Shown: positions 55,831-64,000, counted from the first letter of the stretch. The stretch is 64,000 nt of DNA from Saprospirales bacterium (GCA_007695145.1 REEI01000059.1:1-64000); one strand, 5' to 3'. Notes: generated by a model from the sequence alone, not told the origin. A program made the numbers and translations.

Positions 55831-55995
55831 TGAGAAATTTTTGATTACTAAAAAGTAAGAAGAAAAGCACCGATTTAGTTCAAGGATAAGATTCTTCCAG
55901 TGAAAAGTTTTTACATCCTGTTGCTTCACTATCTCAATGATACCAATGCGGATAACAAAGATTAAAAACCATTGAAGAAAGTATAAATACCATAA

Positions 55996-56229
55996 GTTCT
56001 CAAAAACTTAATATTGCCAGTATTTGACTATTGGTCTGCCTACTGGCTAAACCATTTCAATATCCCTGAATCATTACTTTTCCAAAAATATCAATAGGAC
56101 ATTAGACAGTGGCTTCAAATTGAACCGGAAGGTCGGCAAAAACATTACTACAGCGTAGCCCAATGGATATTCTTTCTACTGGCATTTTATATAGAAAATG
56201 GGTATGGATTTACCACCAGGAGTATTTGA
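55996..56229 (+). pseudogene. Possible decayed small gene with one in-frame TAG
   Basis: A plus-strand frame is open from 55996 to the TGA at 56227-56229 except for a TAG at 56095-56097. The first part reads FDYWSAYWLNHFNIPESL and the second QWIFFLLAFYIENGYGF, which look like protein. No ATG is present (TTG at 56014). It lies in the gdhA-lpdA intergenic region. It could be a pseudogene or chance; I recognise no family. Confidence 0.18.
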
Positions 56230-56270
56230 TTGAACATATAATTCCGTAGTAAATTACCCTAAAAATATCC

Positions 56271-56278
56271 TATATTTG
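56271..56278 (+). promoter_or_regulatory. -7 box of lpdA
   Basis: TATATTTG matches TAnnTTTG and lies 27 nt before the lpdA ATG, giving a leader of about 20 nt. No good TTG was seen at the -33 position. Confidence 0.5.
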
Positions 56279-56305
56279 CGCTGTTTTTCAACTAAAAAAT
56301 GAATT

Positions 56306-57703
56306 ATGGATTTTGATATTATTGTAGTAGGTAGTGGACCCGGAGGATATGTCGCCGCAATCAGGGCATCACAGTTAGGAATGAAAACAGCAGTGGTTGA
56401 GAGAGAGTCCCTGGGAGGCATTTGTCTCAATTGGGGTTGTATCCCAACAAAGGCACTTCTAAAGAGTGCACAGGTTTTCAACTATATCAATCATGCTGAG
56501 GATTATGGCATCAGCATTTCAGAGGCAAAAGCTGACTTTGGCAAAATGATAAAAAGAAGCCGCGATGTTGCCAACGGAATGAGCAAAGGCATTCAGTTTC
56601 TTTTCAGAAAGAATAAAATACAGGTTCTTGACGGTCATGGAAAACTGGTAAGGGGTAAAAAGGTAGAAGTTAAAGATAAGGATGGGAACACTAAAACCTA
56701 TTCGGCTAAACATATAATTGTGGCCACCGGTGCCAGAGCCAGAGAGCTTCCCAACATACCCATTGATGGCAAAAAAATAATTGAATACAGAAAGGCAATG
56801 AGCCTTGAAAGTCAACCTAAAACCATGGCAGTGGTCGGTGCAGGAGCCATAGGTAGTGAATTTGCATATTTTTACAACTCTATCGGCACAAAAGTCACCA
56901 TAATTGAATATATGGAGCAAGGACTTGTCCCGAGAGAGGATGCTGATGTGTCGAAAGAATTAGGGAAGGTATTTAAAAAACAGGGAATGGAGGTGATGGC
57001 CAATAGCGCTGTCCAGTCAGTAGAGGTAGGCAAGGACAAATGCACCCTTCTTGTAAAAAACAACAAGACCGGAAAGGAAGCAAAAGTAGAAGTGGACGTG
57101 GTTTTATCTGCTGCAGGAATTACTCCAAATACTGAAAATGTAGGTCTGGAAACACTGGGAATCAAAATGGACAAAGGTTATGTACTTGTTGATGAATTTT
57201 ACAACACAAACGTGCCAGGAATTTATGCCATTGGAGATATTGTTCCGGGACCTGCTCTTGCCCACGTAGCCAGTGCCGAGGGTATTATTTGTGTGGAAAA
57301 AATTGCAGGCATGAATCCCGAACCCATTGATTACAATAATATACCGTCCTGCACATACTGCATACCTGAAGTGGCCTCGGTTGGAATGACAGAAGCTCAG
57401 GCAAAAGAGGCCGGATATGAACTAAAAGTCGGCAAATTCCCTTTTTCGGCCTCCGGAAAGGCCAGTGCTGCAGGAGCCAAAGAGGGATTTGTAAAGCTCA
57501 TCTTCGATGCTAAATACGGTGAGTTGCTTGGTGGGCATATGATAGGCTACAATGTTACCGAAATGGTAGCTGAACTGGTGGCAGTGAGAAAACTGGAAAC
57601 CACTGGTCATGAACTCATCAAGACCATTCACCCTCACCCCACCATGAGTGAGGCTATTATGGAGGCAGCAGCAGCAGCCTACGATGAGGTTATCCATTTG
57701 TAA
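56306..57703 (+). CDS. lpdA: Dihydrolipoyl dehydrogenase (E3)
   Basis: E3 reoxidises dihydrolipoyl groups of the pyruvate, 2-oxoglutarate or branched-chain dehydrogenase complexes. The 465-residue flavoprotein has the FAD motif VVGSGPGGYVAA, the redox disulfide in GGICLNWGCIPTKALL, the NAD motif VVGAGAIGSEFAYF, YAIGDIVPGPALAH, and the active-site HPHPTMSEAI. It is transcribed alone and ends in a strong terminator. A link with IcmF through branched-chain acyl-CoA supply is possible but inferred. Confidence 0.96.
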   Translation: MDFDIIVVGSGPGGYVAAIRASQLGMKTAVVERESLGGICLNWGCIPTKALLKSAQVFNYINHAEDYGISISEAKADFGKMIKRSRDVANGMSKGIQFLFRKNKIQVLDGHGKLVRGKKVEVKDKDGNTKTYSAKHIIVATGARARELPNIPIDGKKIIEYRKAMSLESQPKTMAVVGAGAIGSEFAYFYNSIGTKVTIIEYMEQGLVPREDADVSKELGKVFKKQGMEVMANSAVQSVEVGKDKCTLLVKNNKTGKEAKVEVDVVLSAAGITPNTENVGLETLGIKMDKGYVLVDEFYNTNVPGIYAIGDIVPGPALAHVASAEGIICVEKIAGMNPEPIDYNNIPSCTYCIPEVASVGMTEAQAKEAGYELKVGKFPFSASGKASAAGAKEGFVKLIFDAKYGELLGGHMIGYNVTEMVAELVAVRKLETTGHELIKTIHPHPTMSEAIMEAAAAAYDEVIHL

Positions 57704-57732
57704 CTTCAAATTGAAATACATTCTGACAACAT

Positions 57733-57774
57733 AGCCGAAGCACATTAATATTTTATTTTTGCTTCGGCTTTTTT
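57733..57774 (+). terminator. Intrinsic terminator of lpdA
   Basis: A perfect 9-bp stem, AGCCGAAGC (57733-57741) with GCTTCGGCT (57761-57769), is followed at once by a run of T (57769-57774). It starts 30 nt after the lpdA stop. Confidence 0.85.
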
Positions 57775-57885
57775 ACAGCACAAAATTCCTGGTGGCTCCT
57801 AAAGTTTATTGAATGGCCGGGAATGACTTCAAATTAAAGGAGCTAAAAATACAGCTGGGAACTCCTTATATTAGAATGCAATACA

Positions 57886-57893
57886 TATATTTG
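57886..57893 (+). promoter_or_regulatory. -7 box abutting the GTG start of the HhH/barrel gene
   Basis: TATATTTG matches TAnnTTTG and is separated by 5 nt from the GTG at 57899. A transcript from this box would be leaderless or nearly so, which supports the GTG start. Confidence 0.5.
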
Positions 57894-57898
57894 TCTTT

Positions 57899-59992
57899 GT
57901 GTTTAAAATTAACTTTGCACCGACCATTGTCACCATTTGCCTCCTTAGCTTTACCCCTTTGGCAGCACAGGTGGTCATTGACCTTGAGACCGAGGGTCTA
58001 CTTGAAAGTATTGTAGAGTCATTTGTAGAATCTACTGATGCAGAGTCATTTGATTTCAACACCCTTTACGACAGACTTGAACGTTACCTCAATAGCCCCT
58101 TGGACTTGAACAGGGCAGGAGAAGGGGATTTGACCGACATGCTCATTTTCTCAGATCTTCAAATAGTCAACCTCATCGCCTATCGCCAGGCATATGGAGA
58201 TTTGGTAGATGTGAGGGAACTTCAGGTAGTCCCTGGATTTGAACCAGACTTTATAAGAGCAATTCAGCCTTTTGTAAGAGTTGCAGGAGATGGGCAACGA
58301 TTTCACAGACCTTTGGGACAAATGGTGACGACAGGTCGTACGGAGCTATTCGGCAGTGTGGGGCGAACTCTAGAAGAAAAAAGAGGTTATACGCCAGGAG
58401 AAGAAGGGCAATCTCGATATCTCGGAAATCCCTGGCGGTATTACATGAGGTTCAGGCATCAGCACGACAATCGACTCAGTTATGGCCTGACTGCCGAAAA
58501 AGACCCCGGTGAACCTTTTTTTGACGACGTCAACAAATACGGCTTTGATTTTTATTCGGCCCACTTTCATTTGAGAGATCAGTCCCGCTTTTTGCGTGAC
58601 TTGATAGTTGGGGACTTTCATGTGAGCCTTGGTCAGGGATTGATCATGCATTCGGGCTTTGGCCGGGGCAAAAGCGCATTTGTTACCAATATATCAAGAG
58701 GGGGAAGGACCCTGCGACCACATACCTCCGTAGCCGAATTTGGATTCAACCGCGGATTGGCTGCCAATATGAATATCGGTGACTACAATATCACAGCATT
58801 TGCTTCATCTCTGAAGGTAGATGGTTCTGTACAAATCATTGAGGATGATCCTGCCGCAGGAGAAGACGATCTGACCCGATTTTTCACCTCCCTACAACAA
58901 TCCGGACTGCATAGGACTCCAACCGAAATCCGCAATAAAAATGCCATTCGCCACAGCAGTGCAGGTCTTGCCGTTAAAAGGAGATTCGACCGGCTCACCC
59001 TGGGTATTCACGCGGTTTATAATAATTTTGACATCCCCCAAAGCAGAAATATAAGGCCATACAACCAGTTCTATTTTGATGGAACTGACCTCTTCAATGC
59101 GGCTGTGGATTACAGATTCATCTACCGCAACTTCAATTTCTTTGGTGAAACTGCTATTTCTGACAATGGCGGGATAGCTACAGTCAATGGAATGTTGATA
59201 GGGCTGCACAGAACGGTTTCCCTTGCCCTACTCTATCGAAATCTTGGAATTAAGTACCAGGCAATTTACCCTAACGTCTTTGGCGAAAGTTCAGTTGGCA
59301 ATAATGAAAGTGGTTTTTATGCAGGCCTGGAGATAAGACCCACCAGAGGTATTACCATAAGTAGTTATATTGACCTCTGGCAGCACCCATGGCTGAGGTT
59401 TCGAACAGATGCAAGTTCGAGGGGAAATGAATTTTTTGTGCGATTCAATTACAGTATTCGAAGAAAATTGAACGTATACGCCCAGTACAGAGTCAAAACC
59501 AGAGAGCAAAACATCACTGAGGATGTCGCTATCAGGATTATGGAGGAAGAAGTCCGCGAAAATATTCGCCTTCATCTTTCATTGAATGTAACCCGTGAAC
59601 TTGAATTGAGAACCCGCTTTGATTATACCATTTACAACTTTCATGACGTATCTGAAACTGGTTTTATGGTATTTCAGGATGTGTTGTATCGTCCAATGGG
59701 AAGTCCGATAAGTTTCACCGGGAGGCTGAGTTTTTTTGATACTGAGAGTTTCAATTCAAGAATATACGCATTTGAGAATGACCTTCTTTACAGCTTCAGC
59801 GTACCACCATTTTCCGACCGTGGATACAGATACTACCTCAATCTCCGGTACCGACCGACCCGGGCCATCACTCTTGAGGCGAGAATTGCCCAGACAAAAT
59901 ACACCAATAGAGACCAAATAGGCAGTGGCCTTGAAACCATCGAAGGGAATACCCGAACAGATGTCAAATTTCAGATCAGATATTTGTTTTGA
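57899..59992 (+). CDS. Exported helix-hairpin-helix protein with outer-membrane beta-barrel
   Basis: The 697-residue protein starts at GTG and has a signal peptide (residues 1-25, ending TPLAAQ). Residues about 60-120 contain ComEA-like helix-hairpin-helix motifs (LDLNRAGEGDLTDMLIF, RQAYGDLVDVRELQVVPGF). The rest is strand-rich, with many alternating Tyr/Arg/Phe segments (FHVSLGQGLIMHSGFGRGKS, FNYSIRRKLNVYAQYRVKT), and ends FQIRYLF, an outer-membrane barrel signature. HhH motifs bind DNA non-specifically, so a role in DNA handling at the envelope is possible; function is unknown. Confidence 0.8.
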   Translation: MFKINFAPTIVTICLLSFTPLAAQVVIDLETEGLLESIVESFVESTDAESFDFNTLYDRLERYLNSPLDLNRAGEGDLTDMLIFSDLQIVNLIAYRQAYGDLVDVRELQVVPGFEPDFIRAIQPFVRVAGDGQRFHRPLGQMVTTGRTELFGSVGRTLEEKRGYTPGEEGQSRYLGNPWRYYMRFRHQHDNRLSYGLTAEKDPGEPFFDDVNKYGFDFYSAHFHLRDQSRFLRDLIVGDFHVSLGQGLIMHSGFGRGKSAFVTNISRGGRTLRPHTSVAEFGFNRGLAANMNIGDYNITAFASSLKVDGSVQIIEDDPAAGEDDLTRFFTSLQQSGLHRTPTEIRNKNAIRHSSAGLAVKRRFDRLTLGIHAVYNNFDIPQSRNIRPYNQFYFDGTDLFNAAVDYRFIYRNFNFFGETAISDNGGIATVNGMLIGLHRTVSLALLYRNLGIKYQAIYPNVFGESSVGNNESGFYAGLEIRPTRGITISSYIDLWQHPWLRFRTDASSRGNEFFVRFNYSIRRKLNVYAQYRVKTREQNITEDVAIRIMEEEVRENIRLHLSLNVTRELELRTRFDYTIYNFHDVSETGFMVFQDVLYRPMGSPISFTGRLSFFDTESFNSRIYAFENDLLYSFSVPPFSDRGYRYYLNLRYRPTRAITLEARIAQTKYTNRDQIGSGLETIEGNTRTDVKFQIRYLF

Positions 59993-60039
59993 ATGAAATT
60001 TAATTACCCACCAATTTTCCCCCTGACTGCATCAGTTTA

Positions 60040-60066
60040 TTGAGTGCATAAAAATTCTTAGTTTTG
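60040..60066 (+). promoter_or_regulatory. Promoter upstream of the second sigma-factor operon
   Basis: TTG (60040-60042) is followed after 16 nt by TAGTTTTG (60059-60066), a match to the -33/-7 consensus with slightly short spacing. It lies about 200 nt before the sigma start, leaving a leader that contains a hairpin. Confidence 0.45.
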
Positions 60067-60097
60067 GGTTCGGTATTTAATGGTTTGGTAAAGGTTG

Positions 60098-60122
60098 CAA
60101 AGGACGCTGCTTTAGTCCTTTG
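60098..60122 (+). promoter_or_regulatory. Hairpin in the leader of the second sigma-factor operon
   Basis: A perfect 8-bp inverted repeat, CAAAGGAC (60098-60105) and GTCCTTTG (60115-60122), has a 9-nt loop. It is not followed by a T run, so it is more likely a regulatory or RNA-stability element than a terminator. Confidence 0.35.
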
Positions 60123-60266
60123 GGAAGGAGCGATCTTAATGAGTCTTTATGGATTTAGACACAACAAGGAATTCTTATACCTACAGATACCTAATCAGTG
60201 CATTTTTCAAAATGCTTCTTGCTGGCAATGCTGGAGTATGCACTCAAAATCTTTAATCAATCTAAG

Positions 60267-60815
60267 ATGGAACAAGCAGACATCAAAAAACTTGTCGAAG
60301 CCTGTATTGCCGGAGAGGAACAGGCTCAAGAGCAGTTTTTTTATCAGTTTGGTCCGTATGTAAAAGGAGTGGTAAGGAAGTATTTTAAAAATAATTCCGG
60401 CGCAGAAGATGCATTTATGAAAGCCATGTACAAAATACTGACAAGACTGGATAGCTTAGACCAAATAGATAGCATCTTTGGCTGGATGAGGCGGATAGCC
60501 GCCAATGAGTCTCTCATGGAACTTAGGGGATCAAAAAATCTAATGGATGTGGAAGAAATCAACCAAAATATTCCGCAGTTGGAAACCTCCCAGAAGCAAG
60601 AGCTGGACATGGAGTTAATAATGCGAATGGTTGAGGAACTACCCGAAGGTTATCGAAATGTTTTTTGTCTCTATGAGATTGATGGATTTAAGCATCGGGA
60701 AATTGCAGAAATTCTCGGAATTTCAATCAACACATCAAAGTCGCAGTTGATTATGGCAAAAAAAAGATTGAGGAACTCTCTTGAAGCTCTGGGGTTTAAA
60801 TCCAGGGGGCAATAA
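60267..60815 (+). CDS. ECF-type RNA polymerase sigma factor (second)
   Basis: The 182-residue product from the ATG at 60267 has sigma region 2 (FYQFGPYVKGVVRKYFKNNSG, AFMKAMYKILTRLDSL, IFGWMRRIAANESLMEL) and region 4 (LPEGYRNVFCLYEIDGFKHR, ILGISINTSKSQLIMAKKRL). An upstream in-frame ATG would add 23 residues of non-conserved sequence. It is followed after 15 nt by a predicted anti-sigma gene. The signal is unknown. Confidence 0.92.
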   Translation: MEQADIKKLVEACIAGEEQAQEQFFYQFGPYVKGVVRKYFKNNSGAEDAFMKAMYKILTRLDSLDQIDSIFGWMRRIAANESLMELRGSKNLMDVEEINQNIPQLETSQKQELDMELIMRMVEELPEGYRNVFCLYEIDGFKHREIAEILGISINTSKSQLIMAKKRLRNSLEALGFKSRGQ

Positions 60816-60830
60816 CTAAATAATACTGAA

Positions 60831-61487
60831 ATGGATCAATTGGATAACTTCATAAAGCAATTAAAAAATCACAGACCTGCCGTCTCAAAAACGGAGTGGC
60901 TAAGACTCAAGGGAATTTTGCGACAACAGAAAACAAACAATTCACCCAGGCAGAAAATCAACAACATCCGAATTCCTCTTTCAATAGCTGCAGGGATGCT
61001 GCTGTTGATTGGAGTAGGCTTAACTCTCTTTCTTTCAGAGAGCAAAACAGAGCAAAACCTGGTTTCTTCGAAAGTTGAAAGTGAAAGGAATGCTATGGTA
61101 GCCTCCCTTCAGATGGACCGATTGCATCACCGCGGAGAATTGGTAACCTTTAGAGAAGGGGCACCCACGTCAGTAAGTTTGTCCCCTGAACTTGGTGATC
61201 CTTACCATGCGACGCTGCCTAATGGGGACAATTGGCTTATTCACCTCAAACTGGTTCGAGAAAGAGACCATTGCGAAGCCACTATAAAATCGATCAATGA
61301 CAAGGCAATGCAATTGCAGCTTGAAAAATTTGATGATGAGTGCAATGAATTTCGATCTGACAGCAAGAAAGCTGAGATGAAATGGGTGGAGAAAAACGGG
61401 GAAGAGCGCATTGTTCTGGTATTGGCTGATGGATTTTCAAGTCAAATTGAAGCACCTATCACCCTAGAACTTAAGAGGATTTATTAA
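60831..61487 (+). CDS. Single-helix membrane protein, probable anti-sigma factor
   Basis: The 218-residue protein has a short N-terminal cytoplasmic part (residues 1-45: LDNFIKQLKNHRPAVSKTEWLRL), one membrane helix at about 46-67 (IPLSIAAGMLLLIGVGLTLFL) and a periplasmic domain rich in charged residues. Its position directly after an ECF sigma gene and its topology fit an anti-sigma factor. No zinc-binding ASD motif is seen. Unlike its counterpart at 50776-52455 it has no barrel. Confidence 0.7.
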   Translation: MDQLDNFIKQLKNHRPAVSKTEWLRLKGILRQQKTNNSPRQKINNIRIPLSIAAGMLLLIGVGLTLFLSESKTEQNLVSSKVESERNAMVASLQMDRLHHRGELVTFREGAPTSVSLSPELGDPYHATLPNGDNWLIHLKLVRERDHCEATIKSINDKAMQLQLEKFDDECNEFRSDSKKAEMKWVEKNGEERIVLVLADGFSSQIEAPITLELKRIY

Positions 61488-61525
61488 TTATTGAAAACCG
61501 GTGAATCAGTTTACAATCTGAAATT

Positions 61526-62905
61526 TTATCTCTCTGGAATCTCCCTCGGTAAAGTCACTTTGAATTCAGTCCCTATACCCGTATTCGAACTTACCTCAAT
61601 ATTGCCATAGTGTAACTCGATGATTTTTTTTACCAGCGACAAGCCTATACCACTGCCTAATTTTTCATGTGAGGTTTTCCCTCGATAAAATGGTTGAAAG
61701 ATCATTGAAATCTCGGATTTATCTATACCGGGACCATGATCCGTAAATTGCATAGTTAATTTTTCAGCATCGCCCGACACTAAAATCTCACAGCTTTGAT
61801 CCTCTGAAAATTTAATGGCGTTTTCAATGATGTTGCAAAAGGCGACCCTGAGAAGGTATTCATTGCCAGATAAGCTCAATTCTAAACCCTCTTCACCTGC
61901 ACCATTAATATTCAATAAAACTTTAGCTGTAGAGTACTCATTGAGCAATTCAGCCCGGCAATTCATCAGCAATTCATCAATTCGAAGGGATTCAAAGGCA
62001 ATTTGATCAACATCGTAATTACTACGGGCCAGGTCTAAAAGACTGGCTGACAACTTTTTTATTCTTTTTGCATCCTCCATTACTCTGATCAATCGCTCCC
62101 TCTGTATTTCATCAATATCAGGACTGAGCAAGCCGAGTTCCAATTCTGCAATAGCTGCTGCAAGAGGGGTTCTTATTTCATGACTGATATTATTGACAAA
62201 CTCTCTTTGAGCTAAAAATGATTGCTCTAAGCGATCTAGCATTGCGTTAAAATGGTTGGTCAATAAAGCAACCTCATCTGAAGTCTTTCTTGGAGGTAAC
62301 CTTAGGTTCAGGTTGTTTGCAGTAATATTTTTAACACCTTCTGCTATATCGGATACCGGTTTAAGGATTCGATTGGATATATAAATTCCCATAAGAAAGA
62401 TGATGAAAAACCCAAGTCCTAGGGATAGGCCAATGGTATTCCTCAAAAGCTTTAAGTTGCGATACCCCTGAACATCCTGACCTGCAACGGTAATCACATA
62501 TTCATTTCCACCTATTGAACGATGAAGGCCTACAATTTCCCAACCATTTTGCTCAAAATAGATCATTCCGCTACTGATAATTTGCCGAATCATTTCTTCG
62601 GTTTCCTTGACTATATCAATATCTATAGCATCGTGATAAAGTAGCCTAAAATCAGGATCATAAATTGCGACTTCAAAGACAGATAATGTTTGTCGGTTTT
62701 CTCTATTTATAGCTTGAAGTACCTCGGGATCGATATTGGCCTCCAGCAGTAGATTAGCCGTGGTCAACGCCTCCCTCTGCATTTGCTCGACAAAAGCAGT
62801 CCGTCTTTCATTCTCTGAGGAAAAGTAGATCACCATTGCAAAAGCCACAAGTATGCCAGCACATATTGCAGCGAATAGCAAACTCAACTTTGTGCGCAAT
62901 TTCAT
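61526..62905 (-). CDS. Two-component sensor histidine kinase
   Basis: The 459-residue inner-membrane kinase has a membrane helix at the N-terminus, a periplasmic sensor of about 120 residues, a second helix (GLSLGLGFFIIFLMGIYI), and a HAMP domain (ISNRILKPVSDIAEGVKNI). The H box is FVNNISHEIRTPLAA, and the N and G boxes are FCNIIENAIKF, DHGPGIDKSEI and LGSGIGLSLVKKI. All catalytic boxes are intact. It is the downstream partner of the response regulator (75 nt). The signal is unknown. Confidence 0.94.
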   Translation of the reverse strand: MKLRTKLSLLFAAICAGILVAFAMVIYFSSENERRTAFVEQMQREALTTANLLLEANIDPEVLQAINRENRQTLSVFEVAIYDPDFRLLYHDAIDIDIVKETEEMIRQIISSGMIYFEQNGWEIVGLHRSIGGNEYVITVAGQDVQGYRNLKLLRNTIGLSLGLGFFIIFLMGIYISNRILKPVSDIAEGVKNITANNLNLRLPPRKTSDEVALLTNHFNAMLDRLEQSFLAQREFVNNISHEIRTPLAAAIAELELGLLSPDIDEIQRERLIRVMEDAKRIKKLSASLLDLARSNYDVDQIAFESLRIDELLMNCRAELLNEYSTAKVLLNINGAGEEGLELSLSGNEYLLRVAFCNIIENAIKFSEDQSCEILVSGDAEKLTMQFTDHGPGIDKSEISMIFQPFYRGKTSHEKLGSGIGLSLVKKIIELHYGNIEVSSNTGIGTEFKVTLPREIPER

Positions 62906-62980
62906 GGTTCAATCTTTAGGAATGCTTTTTGTCAATTCCCCCCTTTCCAGTAAGCATCTTCTACAGCAAATAAAGAGAAA

Positions 62981-63673
62981 TTATGATTTTTTCTTTCTCT
63001 TAAGTTGAAAACCCATTCCGGATTTGGTGTGTATCAATTTATGGGAAAAAGGTTTATCCACTTTTTTCCGAAGGTAATTGATGTATACATCTATAAAATT
63101 AGTCCCGGTATCAAAGTGGGTGTCCCAGACTTCAGCTGCAATTTCCTCCCTACTTAATACACGCTTAGGATTTTTAAGCATAAACTCGAGCAACTTATAC
63201 TCTTTAGGGGTTAGGCTGAGTTCCATACCTGCCCGATAGACCGTCTTTGAGTTCAAGTCCATTTTTATCTCGTCGTACTCCAGAATTACCTCTTTACTAT
63301 CCCCAACGGAATTCACTGACCTTTTCAAAAGTGCTTTAATTCTGGCAAAAAGCTCTCGAAACTCAAAGGGCTTAACCAGGTAATCATCAGCTCCAGCTTC
63401 AAACCCATATACTTTGTCATCCGTAGTACTCAGTGCAGTGAGCATAAGTATCGGAATGGATTCCTTTACTGCCCTTATTCGACTTACCACCTGAAGGCCG
63501 TCAATTCCAGGCAACATAAGGTCGGAGATTATGAGATCAAAATCACTATTAAGGGCCATTTTTAGGCCGGTTTCGCCATCATATGCAACGGTAACCTGAT
63601 AAGCATTTTGCTCTAAAGCACTTCGAATCAGCCCTGCAAGGCGAGAATCATCTTCTATGAGCAAAATATTCAT
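62981..63673 (-). CDS. OmpR-family response regulator
   Basis: The 230-residue regulator has a receiver domain with phosphoacceptor Asp51 (LIISDLMLPGIDG), acidic LIEDD at residues 5-9, and Lys in DDYLVKPFEF, followed by an OmpR/PhoB winged-helix DNA-binding domain (SLTPKEYKLLEFMLKNP, FIDVYINYLRKKVD). It precedes the histidine kinase gene in the operon. Target genes are unknown; CusR-like regulators share this arrangement. Confidence 0.95.
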   Translation of the reverse strand: MNILLIEDDSRLAGLIRSALEQNAYQVTVAYDGETGLKMALNSDFDLIISDLMLPGIDGLQVVSRIRAVKESIPILMLTALSTTDDKVYGFEAGADDYLVKPFEFRELFARIKALLKRSVNSVGDSKEVILEYDEIKMDLNSKTVYRAGMELSLTPKEYKLLEFMLKNPKRVLSREEIAAEVWDTHFDTGTNFIDVYINYLRKKVDKPFSHKLIHTKSGMGFQLKRKKKS

Positions 63674-63689
63674 TAGGACGGAAATTACC

Positions 63690-64000
63690 TCAGAATGGGG
63701 CGGTTAAAAATACTGTTATGAAGACAAAGGCCATTTTCATCTCAAAAGGAAAATCGCTATGCAAAGTGTCCACAACTACCCAGTCTCTAGGGTCTCCCGG
63801 ATTGAGAGTGTACATAGTAAAGTACCCATAATCGCGACTCGTAATTACCCATTCTTCATAATGATTGGCGTAACGCGACCTCCAAACTACCGACTTTCTG
63901 TTGTCGGTTACTCTCCATTCCCTGAGGTCATCACGCCACAATTGCCGAACAGTTGCAATATTTCCTGGACCTTGTACCTCCCACGCACTGAACACATTGC
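63690..64000 (-). CDS. Hypothetical repeat protein, N-terminus cut by the window end
   Basis: The frame is open to the window edge, so the true start is probably outside. The visible 101+ residues have Trp-rich segments at a period of 22-23 residues (EWRVTDNRKS, EWVITSRDYGYFTMYT, DWVVVDTLH), suggesting a small repeated beta structure, and end in a hydrophobic stretch (MAFVFITVFLTAPF). It lies 16 nt upstream of the response regulator gene and may belong to the same operon. Function unknown. Confidence 0.55.
   Translation of the reverse strand, partial: NVFSAWEVQGPGNIATVRQLWRDDLREWRVTDNRKSVVWRSRYANHYEEWVITSRDYGYFTMYTLNPGDPRDWVVVDTLHSDFPFEMKMAFVFITVFLTAPF

Noticed and set aside
57813-58016. An ATG frame starting MAGNDFKLKELKIQL that runs into the HhH/barrel gene.
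   Set aside because: It overlaps the real gene in another frame, and the -7 box inside it points to transcription starting at the GTG at 57899.

Overview
The window looks like ordinary chromosomal DNA of a member of the phylum Bacteroidota, probably Saprospiria or a neighbouring class. The evidence is internal. There is a C-terminal type IX secretion (T9SS) sorting domain, an Oar-like TonB-dependent receptor with a carboxypeptidase-regulatory N-terminus, DUF6029 and Omp28 proteins, a Bacteroidota-type CtlX, ECF sigma factors paired with anti-sigma-like genes, and many copies of the Bacteroidota -7 promoter box (TAnnTTTG, often with an upstream TTG). The DNA is moderately AT-rich and coding is dense on both strands. 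I saw no rRNA, tRNA, CRISPR array, prophage or insertion sequence.

Layout. 0.4-13.1 kb is mostly minus strand: dipeptidyl peptidase IV with smpB, a patatin with an RlmI-like rRNA methyltransferase, a lipoprotein glycerophosphodiesterase with a secreted cupredoxin/triple-repeat T9SS protein, an Oar-like receptor, and CtlX. 13.3-21.7 kb holds a bacterial SUI1 factor, rbfA and recG, then an LptF/G permease, a porin-like barrel and a thioredoxin-domain protein. 22.0-28.6 kb has fused isobutyryl-CoA mutase (icmF), Omp28, DUF6029 and a TlpA thioredoxin. 29.0-36.9 kb is a plus-strand run: hexosephosphate mutase, cysteine desulfurase, three tandem amidohydrolase-family genes and ribD. 36.9-42.2 kb is minus strand: amphi-Trp protein, prmC, a flippase-like membrane protein, saccharopine dehydrogenase and a sugar epimerase.

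42.2-48.5 kb is a divergent sulfate-assimilation locus. cysH, with Fe-S APS-reductase cysteines, reads left. cysQ, an SLC13-type transporter, cysC, cysD and cysN read right. Together they import sulfate and make APS and PAPS, with PAP removal and APS reduction; sulfite reductase is not present. 48.9-53.0 kb is a minus-strand signalling operon: an ECF sigma factor, a protein that appears to join a cytoplasmic anti-sigma-like end and inner-membrane helix to a C-terminal outer-membrane barrel, and a ZU5-like lipoprotein. 53.4-64 kb has DUF368, gdhA, lpdA with a clear terminator, a helix-hairpin-helix/beta-barrel protein, a second ECF sigma/anti-sigma pair, a two-component system and a gene cut by the window end.

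Most genes are housekeeping. The most unusual items are the apparent trans-envelope anti-sigma/barrel protein, three genes whose -7 box lies 4-5 nt before the start codon (leaderless mRNAs), the amidohydrolase trio with only one intact metal site, a nested inverted-repeat element after cysN, and a palindrome on the promoter before the SUI1 gene. No wholly new system could be shown from sequence alone.
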